Below, in pieces: positions 27,858 through 35,665 of a stretch of 64,000 nt of DNA. The DNA lies in the NCBI RefSeq assembly GCF_000737845.1, contig NZ_ATLK01000001.1, positions 868,001 to 932,000 on the forward strand, in the 5' to 3' direction. Within the stretch, counting starts at the first letter, position 1. Every line of letters starts with the position of its first letter. The notes beneath the pieces are model-generated. The model was not told where the DNA came from, did not search any database, and was given only the letters and a program-made list of their open reading frames with translations. The position numbers and the translations under genes are program-made. This DNA is from Bifidobacterium bombi DSM 19703. GTDB lineage: Bacteria > Actinomycetota > Actinomycetes > Actinomycetales > Bifidobacteriaceae.

Positions 27858-29512
27858 CGTCCCACCCCCGCGTCCGGCACGTCGGCATACTTACCCAGTT
27901 GCGCACGAATGGCGAGCATGGCGGTATAGGTGCAGTAGACGTGCTTCGGCTTGTCGGGCTCAGCCGCGAGGAAACCCCGCAAGGCTTCGGGGAGGTCCGT
28001 TTCCACGTTGGCCACCTGAACCTGATCGTATTCCAAACGTAAGGCCATATCCCAGGCTCGCACGCCGGTGACCTGTTCCACCCCGGTCCGCCGCAGGGAA
28101 GCGAAGTCCACGTCCCACAGCCAGCTCATATCGCGCCCGTCTGCATAGTCATCATTGATGGCAATCATCGTGGAGCAGCCCTGGGGCGGGAAGCTAGCCA
28201 GCGACATGCGGAAGCCCATAGGGTTCTTGACCAGAAGCAGCTGCACTGGGACTCCGCCGACATCGAACGTCTCCCCCCTGCCGAATGCGGGAGTGACGTT
28301 GGCGAGCGCCTTCATAATCCTTGGGTCGAGGTTCTGCACGCGGTCCGCGTCGCAGTCCTCCGGACGTTTTACGGCGGAAGCTGATTGCTTCATGGAAGCA
28401 CGCAAAGCCATCCCGGCATCGTCCATCACCGCGCGGACCGTTGCCAGCGCCGCAGCGGCGTTGTAGAGGTTGTACAGCCCATCAAGTCGCAGATCGGATT
28501 CGAACGACGTCCCGTCCATCGTGAACCCGGCGTGATGCGGACCTGACTTCGTAAGAACAACATCCGCATGTACATCGGCTCCACGCTGCCGTTTTCGGCA
28601 AAGGTCCGCGCCCTGCTCGGCACGATCCGCCTTCACAGCGCCTAATGCTTCCCGAGTCGCATCCGGCAAGACCGTAGCATCTGAGGAGACCGATAGCGAG
28701 CCAAACGGCCCGACTCCCGCCATATCTTCCGCATGCATTTCATCGTCGGAGGGGAACTGCGAACGTAGCTCGCGACTGAGCCCGAAATATCTCACCCGGC
28801 TCCCCTGAGGAACCAAGGAGGCAAGTGCGCGAATACGCCGGTCCTCGCGATTGAGCACCACCGTCCCGTCCGTAGCCTGCGCCACCTTCCCGAGCAGTCG
28901 GGCCGTGTTGTCGATCTCCCCGAAGCGATCGAGCTGATCGCGCATCACGTTGAGCAGCAGAGCATACCTGGGTCGGACCTGCCGGACGAACCTCACAGCA
29001 TAGGCCTCATCGAGTTCAAGCACCGCTATATCCGCATCGAGCCTGCCACGCATGTCCACTTTGGTAAGCAGCGCTGAAACGACGCCCCGTGTAAAGTTGG
29101 AGCCCGTAGGATTGGTGAACACCTTAAGACCCAAATCGGCAAGCATCGAGGCGACCATGCGCGTGGTGGTGGTCTTGCCGTTCGTCCCGGAAACCAGCAC
29201 CACACCGTAGGGCAGACTGGAGAGCGTCCGCGCAAGAAAAGCCGGATCGAAGGTTTCCACGACTTTGCCAGGCAGCGCACTGCCACCATGACGAGTGAGC
29301 CGCAACGAGGCTCGTATGGCCTTGCCCAAAGCGACTGTAACGAGTGAGCGCAGCGGCGCACCGACCGCACCAGTGCCCCGGGAGACGTTCACCGATGTGG
29401 GGGGCATGGACGCGTCCACGGTCCGCGAAGATCGGTTAGGCACCCGGTAAGTTCCATTGTCCTGCAGACCCATCTGTCCATCGTCGCCATCAATTCCATC
29501 GTTATGTGCCAT
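27854..29512 (-). CDS. murT: Lipid II isoglutaminyl synthase, Mur-ligase subunit MurT
   Basis: A 552-residue Mur ligase-like protein. The ATP-binding loop VVLVSGTNGKTTTTRM and the metal/ATP segment AVLELDEAYAVRFV are present, with LNVMRDQLDRFGEID. The C-terminal DUF1727 region holds NPMGFRMSLASFP and the catalytic-like INDDYADGRDMSWLWD. MurT proteins normally carry a four-cysteine zinc ribbon in the middle domain. Here that region (roughly residues 230-300) is a polar insert with no CxxC pair. I chose ATG 29512 (MAHNDG), one base after the dnaB stop; the frame is open further up but only inside dnaB. It works with GatD. Confidence 0.93.
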   Translation of the reverse strand: MAHNDGIDGDDGQMGLQDNGTYRVPNRSSRTVDASMPPTSVNVSRGTGAVGAPLRSLVTVALGKAIRASLRLTRHGGSALPGKVVETFDPAFLARTLSSLPYGVVLVSGTNGKTTTTRMVASMLADLGLKVFTNPTGSNFTRGVVSALLTKVDMRGRLDADIAVLELDEAYAVRFVRQVRPRYALLLNVMRDQLDRFGEIDNTARLLGKVAQATDGTVVLNREDRRIRALASLVPQGSRVRYFGLSRELRSQFPSDDEMHAEDMAGVGPFGSLSVSSDATVLPDATREALGAVKADRAEQGADLCRKRQRGADVHADVVLTKSGPHHAGFTMDGTSFESDLRLDGLYNLYNAAAALATVRAVMDDAGMALRASMKQSASAVKRPEDCDADRVQNLDPRIMKALANVTPAFGRGETFDVGGVPVQLLLVKNPMGFRMSLASFPPQGCSTMIAINDDYADGRDMSWLWDVDFASLRRTGVEQVTGVRAWDMALRLEYDQVQVANVETDLPEALRGFLAAEPDKPKHVYCTYTAMLAIRAQLGKYADVPDAGVGR

Positions 29513-29513
29513 A

Positions 29514-30938
29514 TCACACCGCCTGCTGCGGAGCCTGAGGCATGTCCTTGAACTTGGACGTAGCTCCCAGGAATCCCAAAGTGAACGTGTCAGTAGGGCC
29601 GTTACGGTGCTTGGCCATGATGATGTCGGCCTCGCCGGGGCGGTCCTCCTTGTCGTAGGCATCGGGCCGGTGCACTAGGAAAACAACGTCGGCATCCTGC
29701 TCAATGGAACCGGATTCTCGAAGATCGGAAAGCTGCGGCTTGCGGTCGTTGCGCATCTCGGGGCCGCGGTTGAGCTGCGAAAGCGCCACCACGGGAACCT
29801 CAAGCTCCTTGGCGAGCAGCTTGAGCGCCCTGGAAAAACCAGAGACCTCCTGCTGGCGGCTCTCCTCGCGTCTGCCCGAACTCATGAGCTGCAGATAGTC
29901 GATGACCACGAGCTTGAGGTCGCTGGTCTGCTTGAGTCTGCGACATTTGGCCCGAATCTCCATAAGACTCATATTGGGGCTGTCATCGATGTACAGCGGG
30001 GCGTCACGCATCTTGGTCCAGAAATTGTTCAACGTGTTCCAGCGATCGGGTGTGATACCTTCATCCGCGTGGCTCAACGCGGTCAACGGAATATTCGTTT
30101 CCGCGGAGATGATGCGCTGTGCCAACTCCATTTTGCTCATTTCGAGGGAGAAGATGACGGCCGTCATGTTGTGATGCAATGCCGCGGAGCGTGCGAAGTC
30201 CACGCCAAGAGTCGATTTGCCCATTGCCGGGCGCCCCGCGACAACAATCATCTGCCCCGGCTGTAGGCCTTGTGTGGACTTGTCGATGTCACGGAAACCG
30301 GTCGGTACGCCACGCTCCATGTCGCCGTTCTGCATTTTGTCCATCTGTTCGAGCGTATCCTGCACGACCGTCCCGATGGCGGCGTAATCCTGACGCACCT
30401 TGCCGGCGCTCATCTCATAGACTTCGCTCTGCGCAAGGTTCACCACGTCCTCAGCCTGCGACCCTTCGGCCGAATACCCCAGCTGTGCTATCTTCGTGCC
30501 AGCCGCGATGACGTTGCGCAGGATGGCCCGTTGATGGACAATCTCCGCGTAGTACGTGGCATTGGCAGCTGTCGGTACGGCAGCCACCAGGCTATGGAGG
30601 TAGTCCACTCCACCGACTTTCTCCAAATCGCCGTTCTTAAGCAATTCATTGGCCACAAGCACGGCGTCGACCGGCTGCGATGCCGAGAACAAGGTGATGA
30701 TGGCATCATACACGGTTTGATGCTTGGGCTGGTAGAAGTCTGAGACGTCAAGAGTCTGCGAGACCTCTCCTATGGCGTCCTTGCTCATGAGCATGCCGCC
30801 GAGAACCGCCATCTCCGCGTCATCGTCATGCGGCGGAACGCGATCGAACAGCGTCGAGTTCGCACTCAGATCCGTAGGTCCGTTGCCTTTGAACGCCTGC
30901 CGGTTTCCTGCATCTTCCCATCCATGTTGTTCTGCCAT
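29514..30938 (-). CDS. dnaB: Replicative DNA helicase
   Basis: A 474-residue DnaB with the N-terminal domain (VPPHDDDAEMAVLGGMLMSKDAIGEV) and the RecA-like helicase domain. Walker A is VAGRPAMGKST (about residues 230-240), followed by VIFSLEMSKMELAQRI, Walker B LVVIDYLQLMSS and the arginine/glutamine region VPVVALSQLNRGPE. The ring loads at the fork and unwinds DNA. TATACT at 30951-30946 lies only seven bases before the ATG, which suggests a leaderless or nearly leaderless message. The genes murT and gatD follow with almost no gap. A dense DnaA-box cluster is upstream. Confidence 0.97.
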   Translation of the reverse strand: MAEQHGWEDAGNRQAFKGNGPTDLSANSTLFDRVPPHDDDAEMAVLGGMLMSKDAIGEVSQTLDVSDFYQPKHQTVYDAIITLFSASQPVDAVLVANELLKNGDLEKVGGVDYLHSLVAAVPTAANATYYAEIVHQRAILRNVIAAGTKIAQLGYSAEGSQAEDVVNLAQSEVYEMSAGKVRQDYAAIGTVVQDTLEQMDKMQNGDMERGVPTGFRDIDKSTQGLQPGQMIVVAGRPAMGKSTLGVDFARSAALHHNMTAVIFSLEMSKMELAQRIISAETNIPLTALSHADEGITPDRWNTLNNFWTKMRDAPLYIDDSPNMSLMEIRAKCRRLKQTSDLKLVVIDYLQLMSSGRREESRQQEVSGFSRALKLLAKELEVPVVALSQLNRGPEMRNDRKPQLSDLRESGSIEQDADVVFLVHRPDAYDKEDRPGEADIIMAKHRNGPTDTFTLGFLGATSKFKDMPQAPQQAV

Positions 30939-30945
30939 GACCTCA

Positions 30946-30951
30946 AGTATA
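30946..30951 (-). promoter_or_regulatory. dnaB -10 box, likely leaderless transcript
   Basis: TATACT on the minus strand is seven bases upstream of the dnaB ATG, the spacing typical of actinobacterial leaderless genes. A weak -35 (TTCCAT) lies 17 bases further upstream. Confidence 0.5.
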
Positions 30952-31018
30952 GGGAGTCGTGCAGAGGTATGGAAGCATATGCAACCGGCGGAATATTGGC
31001 GACACGCTTAACGAAGAA

Positions 31019-31110
31019 TGTGGATAGGAAAAATAGTTTTCCACATTCTGGGGATAATTATGTGGAAAACCAATTGAGTTATCCACACACTGGGGATAGT
31101 TGTGTGCACA
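31019..31110. promoter_or_regulatory. Cluster of DnaA boxes upstream of dnaB
   Basis: A perfect box TTATCCACA is at 31079-31087. TTTTCCACA is at 31037-31045 and, inverted, at 31061-31069; they belong to an 11-bp perfect inverted repeat (31036-31046 with 31060-31070). TGTGGATAG (31019-31027) and TGGGGATAA/TGGGGATAG (31050-31058, 31091-31099) are one or two mismatches from TGTGGATAA. A palindrome TGTGCACA ends the cluster at 31110. The 17-bp segment starting CTGGGGATA is repeated at 31048 and 31090, 42 bp apart. DnaA probably binds here and may control dnaB. Confidence 0.7.
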
Positions 31111-31419
31111 GTTTGGGAATAGAATTTTCATGACTATCATCCACTTGCCTAACAACGAAAAGTATGATACCAAGCACCCTAAGTGCAACTTCGCCACACC
31201 GCCCCACGGACTTCGCCGTGCTATTGCACAGCCAGCACAACGCTATTGCACAAACCCCGCCGCGCCGAGCCAATACAAAGCTACAAGGAACGAAAAAAGC
31301 AAAACGCAACTCGGCTGGAAAAGACGGACTCAACAGGCACCGAGTAACACCATCAGGTTCCAGTAAGCACGACGACGGCCCGGCGGCGGTACAGCCTTCG
31401 ACATGTACGGCACAGACCG
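31111..31419. other. Intergenic region between the DnaA-box cluster and the permease gene
   Basis: No gene seen. The 11-mer GCTATTGCACA occurs twice, at 31220-31230 and 31242-31252, 22 bp apart (about two helical turns), which may be a further protein-binding site. No clear terminator for the leftward bacteriocin operon was found. Confidence 0.4.
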
Positions 31420-32497
31420 TCAGTCACGCTGCTTGAAACTGCGGAACAACGCCTTCTCCCTGATGCTCACGGCGCCTGCGAGCGCCCCCGCCACGACCCC
31501 CAGAAGCGCGAAATACAGCACGGGTAGCAACGACACCACGAGCAGCCCGCCCGCACCCTTGCGCCCTGCGGTCAGACAGGACACGATGACGACGGGCGGT
31601 ACCGCAACCAACATGGCCACGAGAACGCAGAACCCATACTCCATCAACAGCCTTAGGACCATGGATGCCTTCGGTTCGCCGGCGTGCAGACATCCGGCGC
31701 TCTCAAGCCTACGTCTTCTGCAGAAGGCGAAGACCGTGATGAAGCACAGCGGCAAGGGAACCAGCAGCAACGGCCTGGTGACCCGTGTGAGGAACGCAGT
31801 GTTGGGATCGAAGCGCTCCCCCTGCGTGTAGTTGACCTGGGCTACCTGGGCATCCGAGGACTGGCTCGAAAACACCAACGCCCGACGAAGCGACATGGAG
31901 ACATCGTGCGGCGGCCACAGAGCGACCCAGCACTCGTCGAAAGTGCCCGTCTCAAGAGTCTCGACAAGCGCGGCGTAGCAAGGCGGGTGTCTCTTCCATC
32001 CTCCTGCCATGGATACACGCCGGCGACACGCATCCGGCCGGTCGTCGTCTCGATGAGCGAACCGGCGCTGAGCCCGAATTTGGCCGCCACGTTCTGCGAA
32101 AGCCATATTCCGCCGCCCGATCCACGGGAACCTGTTCCACCGGTGACGATGTCAATGAACCCCGGCGACACCTCATAGGTGTTCACAGGCGAGTTCTGAG
32201 CCAACGCAAAGCGCAGCGGGTCGACCTTGCGCAAGGCCCCTGCCCCCTGCACGGCGGAACCGCTGCGCATCGAGCCGCATGAGCGAGGATCCACCTGGCC
32301 TTCGGCTTGATGAAATAGGCGTTCGACAGACTGCTGCGATAGGCGTCGGCCTGCTGTTCGATACCCCACACCTGCCGCATGTCCAGGCCGGCGCACGCAA
32401 GGATGACGCACGACAACATCACTATCAGCGTCACGGGCCTCGTCATGCCCGTCGTGACGTTACGAAACGCCTCACCCGCACTGTCACGCAACCGCAT
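31420..32497 (-). pseudogene. FtsX/MacB-like ABC transporter permease, broken by two frameshifts
   Basis: Three frames together make one permease. Frame one starts at ATG 32497 (MRLRDSAGEAFRNVTTG) with a membrane segment LIVMLSCVILACAG and ends its sense near 32298-32303. Frame two carries the external domain (RKVDPLRFALAQ, VSPGFIDIVTGG, AAKFGLSAGSLIETTTGRM). Near 31975-31985 it passes to frame three (YAALVETLETGTFDECW), which ends with three membrane segments and the stop at 31420. One membrane segment, a large external domain and three terminal segments is the MacB/FtsX layout. Each change fits a single missing base. The start overlaps the ATPase stop, with GGAAGG upstream. It may be a true pseudogene or sequence error. 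Confidence 0.75.
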
Positions 32498-33191
32498 GTG
32501 CACCGCCTTCCGCATCGGCCAGAGGCATGAACCGTTCCAGATCGACGACCGCATCGCACGCTTTCCAGACGAACGGGTCATGCGTGGCCACGATGACGGC
32601 CATACCCCGCGAGGCCAGCAAGGACAGGCTCTCACCGACCTGGCGGGCGGAACGCATATCGAGCTGGGCGGTCGGCTCATCCACCAACAGCAGGTCCGGA
32701 GCGCAGCAGATGGCACGAACCAGCATGAGTCGCTGCGCTTCGCCGCCGGAAAGATCGCAGAATCGGGAATCGACCTTTGCGGCCAAGCCGAAGTCGTCGA
32801 GGAGCCCAGCCGCCTGCTCCTGTGCCAGGGCGCGTGGCACGTTTCGCGCGATGATCGGAAAGGATGCTATGTCAAGCACAGTGCGGTAACACGGCCCATA
32901 GGGGTTCTGGAACACCCAGCAGATGCGTGCACCGCGAGGGACCTCCACGGTGCCCAGCGTGGGCTTGTCCCATCCTGCTATGAGCGAAAGCAACGTAGAC
33001 TTGCCTGAACCCGATGGTCCCGTGACAGCAAGGAGCTGGCCTGCGGCTACGTCGAAGCTGACATGTTCATACAACAGCGCTGTTCCAGGGAAACGATGGC
33101 CCACGTCGCGTACCTGCACCATCGTGGACTGTTCGCCGCGCGTTGCGCTGCCATCGCGAGGGGCCACAGCGTTGCGGGCACCGAACCTCAC
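32484..33191 (-). CDS. ABC transporter ATP-binding protein of the bacteriocin-like locus
   Basis: A 235-residue ATPase of the MacB/LolD type. All motifs are intact: Walker A GPSGSGKSTLL, Q-loop VFQNPYGP, signature LSGGEAQRL, Walker B LLLVDEPTAQLD and H-loop VATHDPFV. The start is GTG at 33191: it overlaps the preceding TGA stop (GTGA) and AGGTGA lies at normal distance. An internal ATG at 33122 would remove 23 residues. It should energise the neighbouring FtsX-like permease for export or self-protection connected with the small secreted peptide at 35102. Confidence 0.88.
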   Translation of the reverse strand: MRFGARNAVAPRDGSATRGEQSTMVQVRDVGHRFPGTALLYEHVSFDVAAGQLLAVTGPSGSGKSTLLSLIAGWDKPTLGTVEVPRGARICWVFQNPYGPCYRTVLDIASFPIIARNVPRALAQEQAAGLLDDFGLAAKVDSRFCDLSGGEAQRLMLVRAICCAPDLLLVDEPTAQLDMRSARQVGESLSLLASRGMAVIVATHDPFVWKACDAVVDLERFMPLADAEGGAHAVA

Positions 33192-34276
33192 TGCTTCACC
33201 TGCCTCACCGGGCATGATTTTGCGGTAATCGCCGTGCCTAAGTTGACCGAGCTGATGGGCTTGTCGGACGCTGCCATGACGAAGCCTCCGTTGGACCCCA
33301 TGACGGTGATCGACCGTACTTCGTTGCCGCTTTGTACACACGCGGAATTGCCTTGGAGAGCGAATACGGCTCCTACAGGTATTTTCATGGCCTGCACAGG
33401 TTTCTGTAAAAGCAGCTCGGCATCGGCTCCTGCGTTCAGCGCGTCTTTATTGGCCGAAATCGCGGCATACCCAGGCGTGGACGCCACGGCAGCGAGAAAT
33501 GCGGTATCACGACTCACACCCTCGGAATCGATGGGCCCCTGCTTGCCATACACCTGGACCACGTGACCGTCGGAAGCGACCCCTCCGGGCATCTTCTGTA
33601 TGCGCACAGCACTGAGCGCTCCCTTGACACTTCCCAGATCCGCCGACGCTTCTACACCTGGGGAAGGCTTCCAGCCCACCACCTGAACCTGCTGCGCCGG
33701 GAGCCACACCAGGTACCTTATGTCAAGATTTCCCTGAGGATCCGCGATTCCTATCTTGCGCTGCAACTGAAGCAATGCCGCACGCAATGAGGCATCGAAC
33801 ACCGTCGGCGCATACGACCCCACCGCATAGCCAAGCCTGCTCAGCTCGGCGCGCAGGGCAGCGACGTCATTGCCCTTATCCCCCACCCGCAAATCACGGT
33901 AGAACGGGAGGGAACTGAAAAGAGCCAGCACAGGAACATCATCGACGCTGAACACCGTGGAACCCGAATCGATGGCCCCAAAGTCCTTGAAGGCGCTGGA
34001 TGTCACAGTTCCCGACCCCTTCCATGTCAGCGGCGAATCCGGCACGATATCGAACGACACTTTGACCGGATGGGAGTCCGTGAACTGCTCCGAACCGACC
34101 GCAGCACGGGTGTCGGGCTGCGCGGCGGACAGAGAATCAGGCGTATACCGGTACGACAGGAGCAGCCCTACCGCACAGCCGCCTACCACAAGGGCGGCCA
34201 CCAGTATGACAGCCAGTACGGCCGCAGGTGCTGAAAACCTGCGTTTGCCCTTCGACATCAACGCACTCTTGTTCAT
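33188..34276 (-). CDS. Membrane-anchored peptidoglycan-binding / adaptor-like protein
   Basis: A 362-residue protein. A membrane anchor (AAVLAVILVAALVVGGCAVGLLLSY) near the N-terminus is followed by an external region. A peptidoglycan-binding-like helix set (GDKGNDVAALRAELSRLGY, FDASLRAALLQLQRKIGI) is inserted in a beta-rich domain like that of HlyD/MacA adaptors (IPVGAVFALQGNSACVQ). I chose ATG 34276 (MNKSALMSKG), two bases after the lipoprotein stop; the open frame further up lies inside that gene. This type of protein is common next to FtsX/MacB-like exporters in Gram-positive bacteria and would connect the transporter to the wall. Cargo is inferred only from context. Confidence 0.75.
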   Translation of the reverse strand: MNKSALMSKGKRRFSAPAAVLAVILVAALVVGGCAVGLLLSYRYTPDSLSAAQPDTRAAVGSEQFTDSHPVKVSFDIVPDSPLTWKGSGTVTSSAFKDFGAIDSGSTVFSVDDVPVLALFSSLPFYRDLRVGDKGNDVAALRAELSRLGYAVGSYAPTVFDASLRAALLQLQRKIGIADPQGNLDIRYLVWLPAQQVQVVGWKPSPGVEASADLGSVKGALSAVRIQKMPGGVASDGHVVQVYGKQGPIDSEGVSRDTAFLAAVASTPGYAAISANKDALNAGADAELLLQKPVQAMKIPVGAVFALQGNSACVQSGNEVRSITVMGSNGGFVMAASDKPISSVNLGTAITAKSCPVRQVKQ

Positions 34277-34277
34277 C

Positions 34278-35006
34278 TTATTGCACATCATCAGAGCCTG
34301 TAAATTCGACACTGCCGAGACTGAGACAGAAGCGCGCCTGCGCACCCTGCTGCCCATCGACGGGGAAACCAAACAAATCGCGCAACGCTCCTTTATACTG
34401 ATGCGAATTCAACGTATCGGCAGCCTCCTTGAACTTGGCCGCCGTGTACGACTTATCGACGATCTTGGCATCGATAAGGCATTGCGCCGCTATGATACTG
34501 CTATCCTTGTAGCGCTCGGGATTGTCCTGCTGCTCCCTGAAGGCCGCTTCGATCTCCTTTGTGGTATGCTCGGAGCACTTGTTCGACTGCTTGAACCAGG
34601 CGTCCACGTTCATGTTCGGATCGACCGTATCTGCGCTTTTATAGACCCCATCAGGCATCTTCGTATCCCGCTCCGTGTAACCGGCGTTCGCCATGCATTC
34701 CATGTATTTGTCATGCGCGCTCTCATAATCTGATTGCTCCATATGCCCCGACTTGGCGGCACGTGTGAACACATCACGCTCGAAGGCATCGAGCTGGTCA
34801 CCCTGCTGGTCAAGTTCCGACTGAAACAGCTCCTTCAACGACTCCACACGTTCGGCACTGCTCTTCTCCTGAGCAAAGGAAACGCTCGACGAGGAGCCCT
34901 CGGAATGAACCTTGCCCGACGTAGTGGATCCGCAGCCACTGAGCAGCAGTACCGTTAAGGCGCCAGCCATCACTGCCTTCAACACGCAACTAGCTTCCTT
35001 TAGCAT
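34278..35006 (-). CDS. Secreted lipoprotein of the bacteriocin-like locus
   Basis: A 242-residue protein with a lipoprotein signal: hydrophobic stretch VMAGALTVLLLSGCGS with the lipidated cysteine at about residue 25. The mature part is charged and helical (SAERVESLKELFQSEL, DYESAHDKYMECMANAGY) with four further cysteines that could pair. I do not recognise a family. ATG 35006 is preceded by GGAG. It lies between the peptide gene and the adaptor gene, with a two-base gap to the latter, so it belongs to the operon. A role in immunity or peptide handling is possible but not shown. Confidence 0.8.
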   Translation of the reverse strand: MLKEASCVLKAVMAGALTVLLLSGCGSTTSGKVHSEGSSSSVSFAQEKSSAERVESLKELFQSELDQQGDQLDAFERDVFTRAAKSGHMEQSDYESAHDKYMECMANAGYTERDTKMPDGVYKSADTVDPNMNVDAWFKQSNKCSEHTTKEIEAAFREQQDNPERYKDSSIIAAQCLIDAKIVDKSYTAAKFKEAADTLNSHQYKGALRDLFGFPVDGQQGAQARFCLSLGSVEFTGSDDVQ

Positions 35007-35028
35007 TGTATCTCCATTAATCAGGTCG

Positions 35029-35065
35029 TCCTCGTTTCTCTAGGCATAGCCTGGAGAGACGAGGA
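35029..35065 (-). terminator. 17-bp hairpin between the peptide gene and the rest of its operon
   Basis: The arms 35029-35045 and 35049-35065 pair over 17 positions (two mismatches on the transcribed strand) with a three-base loop. There is no T-run. It probably gives partial termination or mRNA stability, keeping the peptide message more abundant than downstream genes. Confidence 0.55.
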
Positions 35066-35101
35066 TATGAATAACAAATTTATGCAGTAAGCAATCGTTC
35101 C

Positions 35102-35401
35102 TTATCGAACATAGTAATCGTGCCTTACAGGATGATCCCACGGCCTCCCATATGCGTGTGCACTCGAGGTTGTATTCCGTCTCCAGCCTGTATCAGATCT
35201 ATTACTACCGACCTGGGCATAACTACGCCCTGATGTGCCTCCCTGCACGCTAGTCCACGCCCAAGCCTCCATCCAAGCAGGATTATGGAGCGTAGTTCCC
35301 GAATTTGCGGACCACGAAGCAGAAGCTGACGGTGCCAATGCAACACCAAGACTGAGCACCGCGGCTATAGAAGCTACTGAAGCAACTAATTTCTTTTTCA
35401 T
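35102..35401 (-). CDS. Small secreted peptide, lactococcin-972-like bacteriocin candidate
   Basis: A 99-residue precursor. A classical signal peptide (MKKKLVASVASIAAVLSLG, cleavage expected after APSASA, about residue 27) is followed by a mature peptide of roughly 70 residues with many Trp, Ser, Gly, Tyr and no Cys. The pattern SYAQVGSNRSDTGW, SSAHAYGRPW and the C-terminal HDYYVR resembles lactococcin 972, an unmodified secreted bacteriocin acting on lipid II. I chose the ATG at 35401 since AGAGGTG precedes it; an upstream in-frame ATG is six codons earlier. A consensus promoter lies upstream, and genes for a lipoprotein and an ABC exporter follow, as in lactococcin 972 clusters. Activity is inferred. 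Confidence 0.68.
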   Translation of the reverse strand: MKKKLVASVASIAAVLSLGVALAPSASASWSANSGTTLHNPAWMEAWAWTSVQGGTSGRSYAQVGSNRSDTGWRRNTTSSAHAYGRPWDHPVRHDYYVR

Positions 35402-35464
35402 TGTTACACCTCTCTTCATTAAAAGGCAATAATATGATTACCACAAACAACCCGCGGTGTTTAA

Positions 35465-35494
35465 ATTATAGATTATATACTATATGTATGTCAA
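35465..35494 (-). promoter_or_regulatory. Consensus sigma-70-type promoter of the bacteriocin-like operon
   Basis: On the minus strand TTGACA (35494-35489) and TATAAT (35470-35465) are separated by 18 bases, both hexamers perfect. It predicts a start near 35458 and a leader of about 57 bases. The region 35402-35660 is strikingly AT-rich for this genome. Confidence 0.75.
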
Positions 35495-35665
35495 CTTTTA
35501 TTTCTACAGTCAACAGAATAAGAGTATCAGGTTTAAGGAAATGGGATAGCAAAACATCGCTCGCCCGTCATGTGGGAACTTTCTCTACGGACATAACACG
35601 TACCGGTAGATTTGATATAGCATTTTCCAGTCACACAGCGAATAACAGAATCGAGCGATGAATCT

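Noticed and set aside
27854-29662. Longer MurT starting at 29662
   Set aside because: The extra 50 residues lie inside dnaB in another frame and do not resemble MurT.
31019-31110. Chromosomal origin (oriC)
   Set aside because: DnaA boxes are present, but dnaA, dnaN, rpmH and gyrB are not nearby and no AT-rich unwinding stretch is evident.
31420-32106. Separate genes for the three permease frames
   Set aside because: Each fragment lacks its own start signal and together they give one permease topology.
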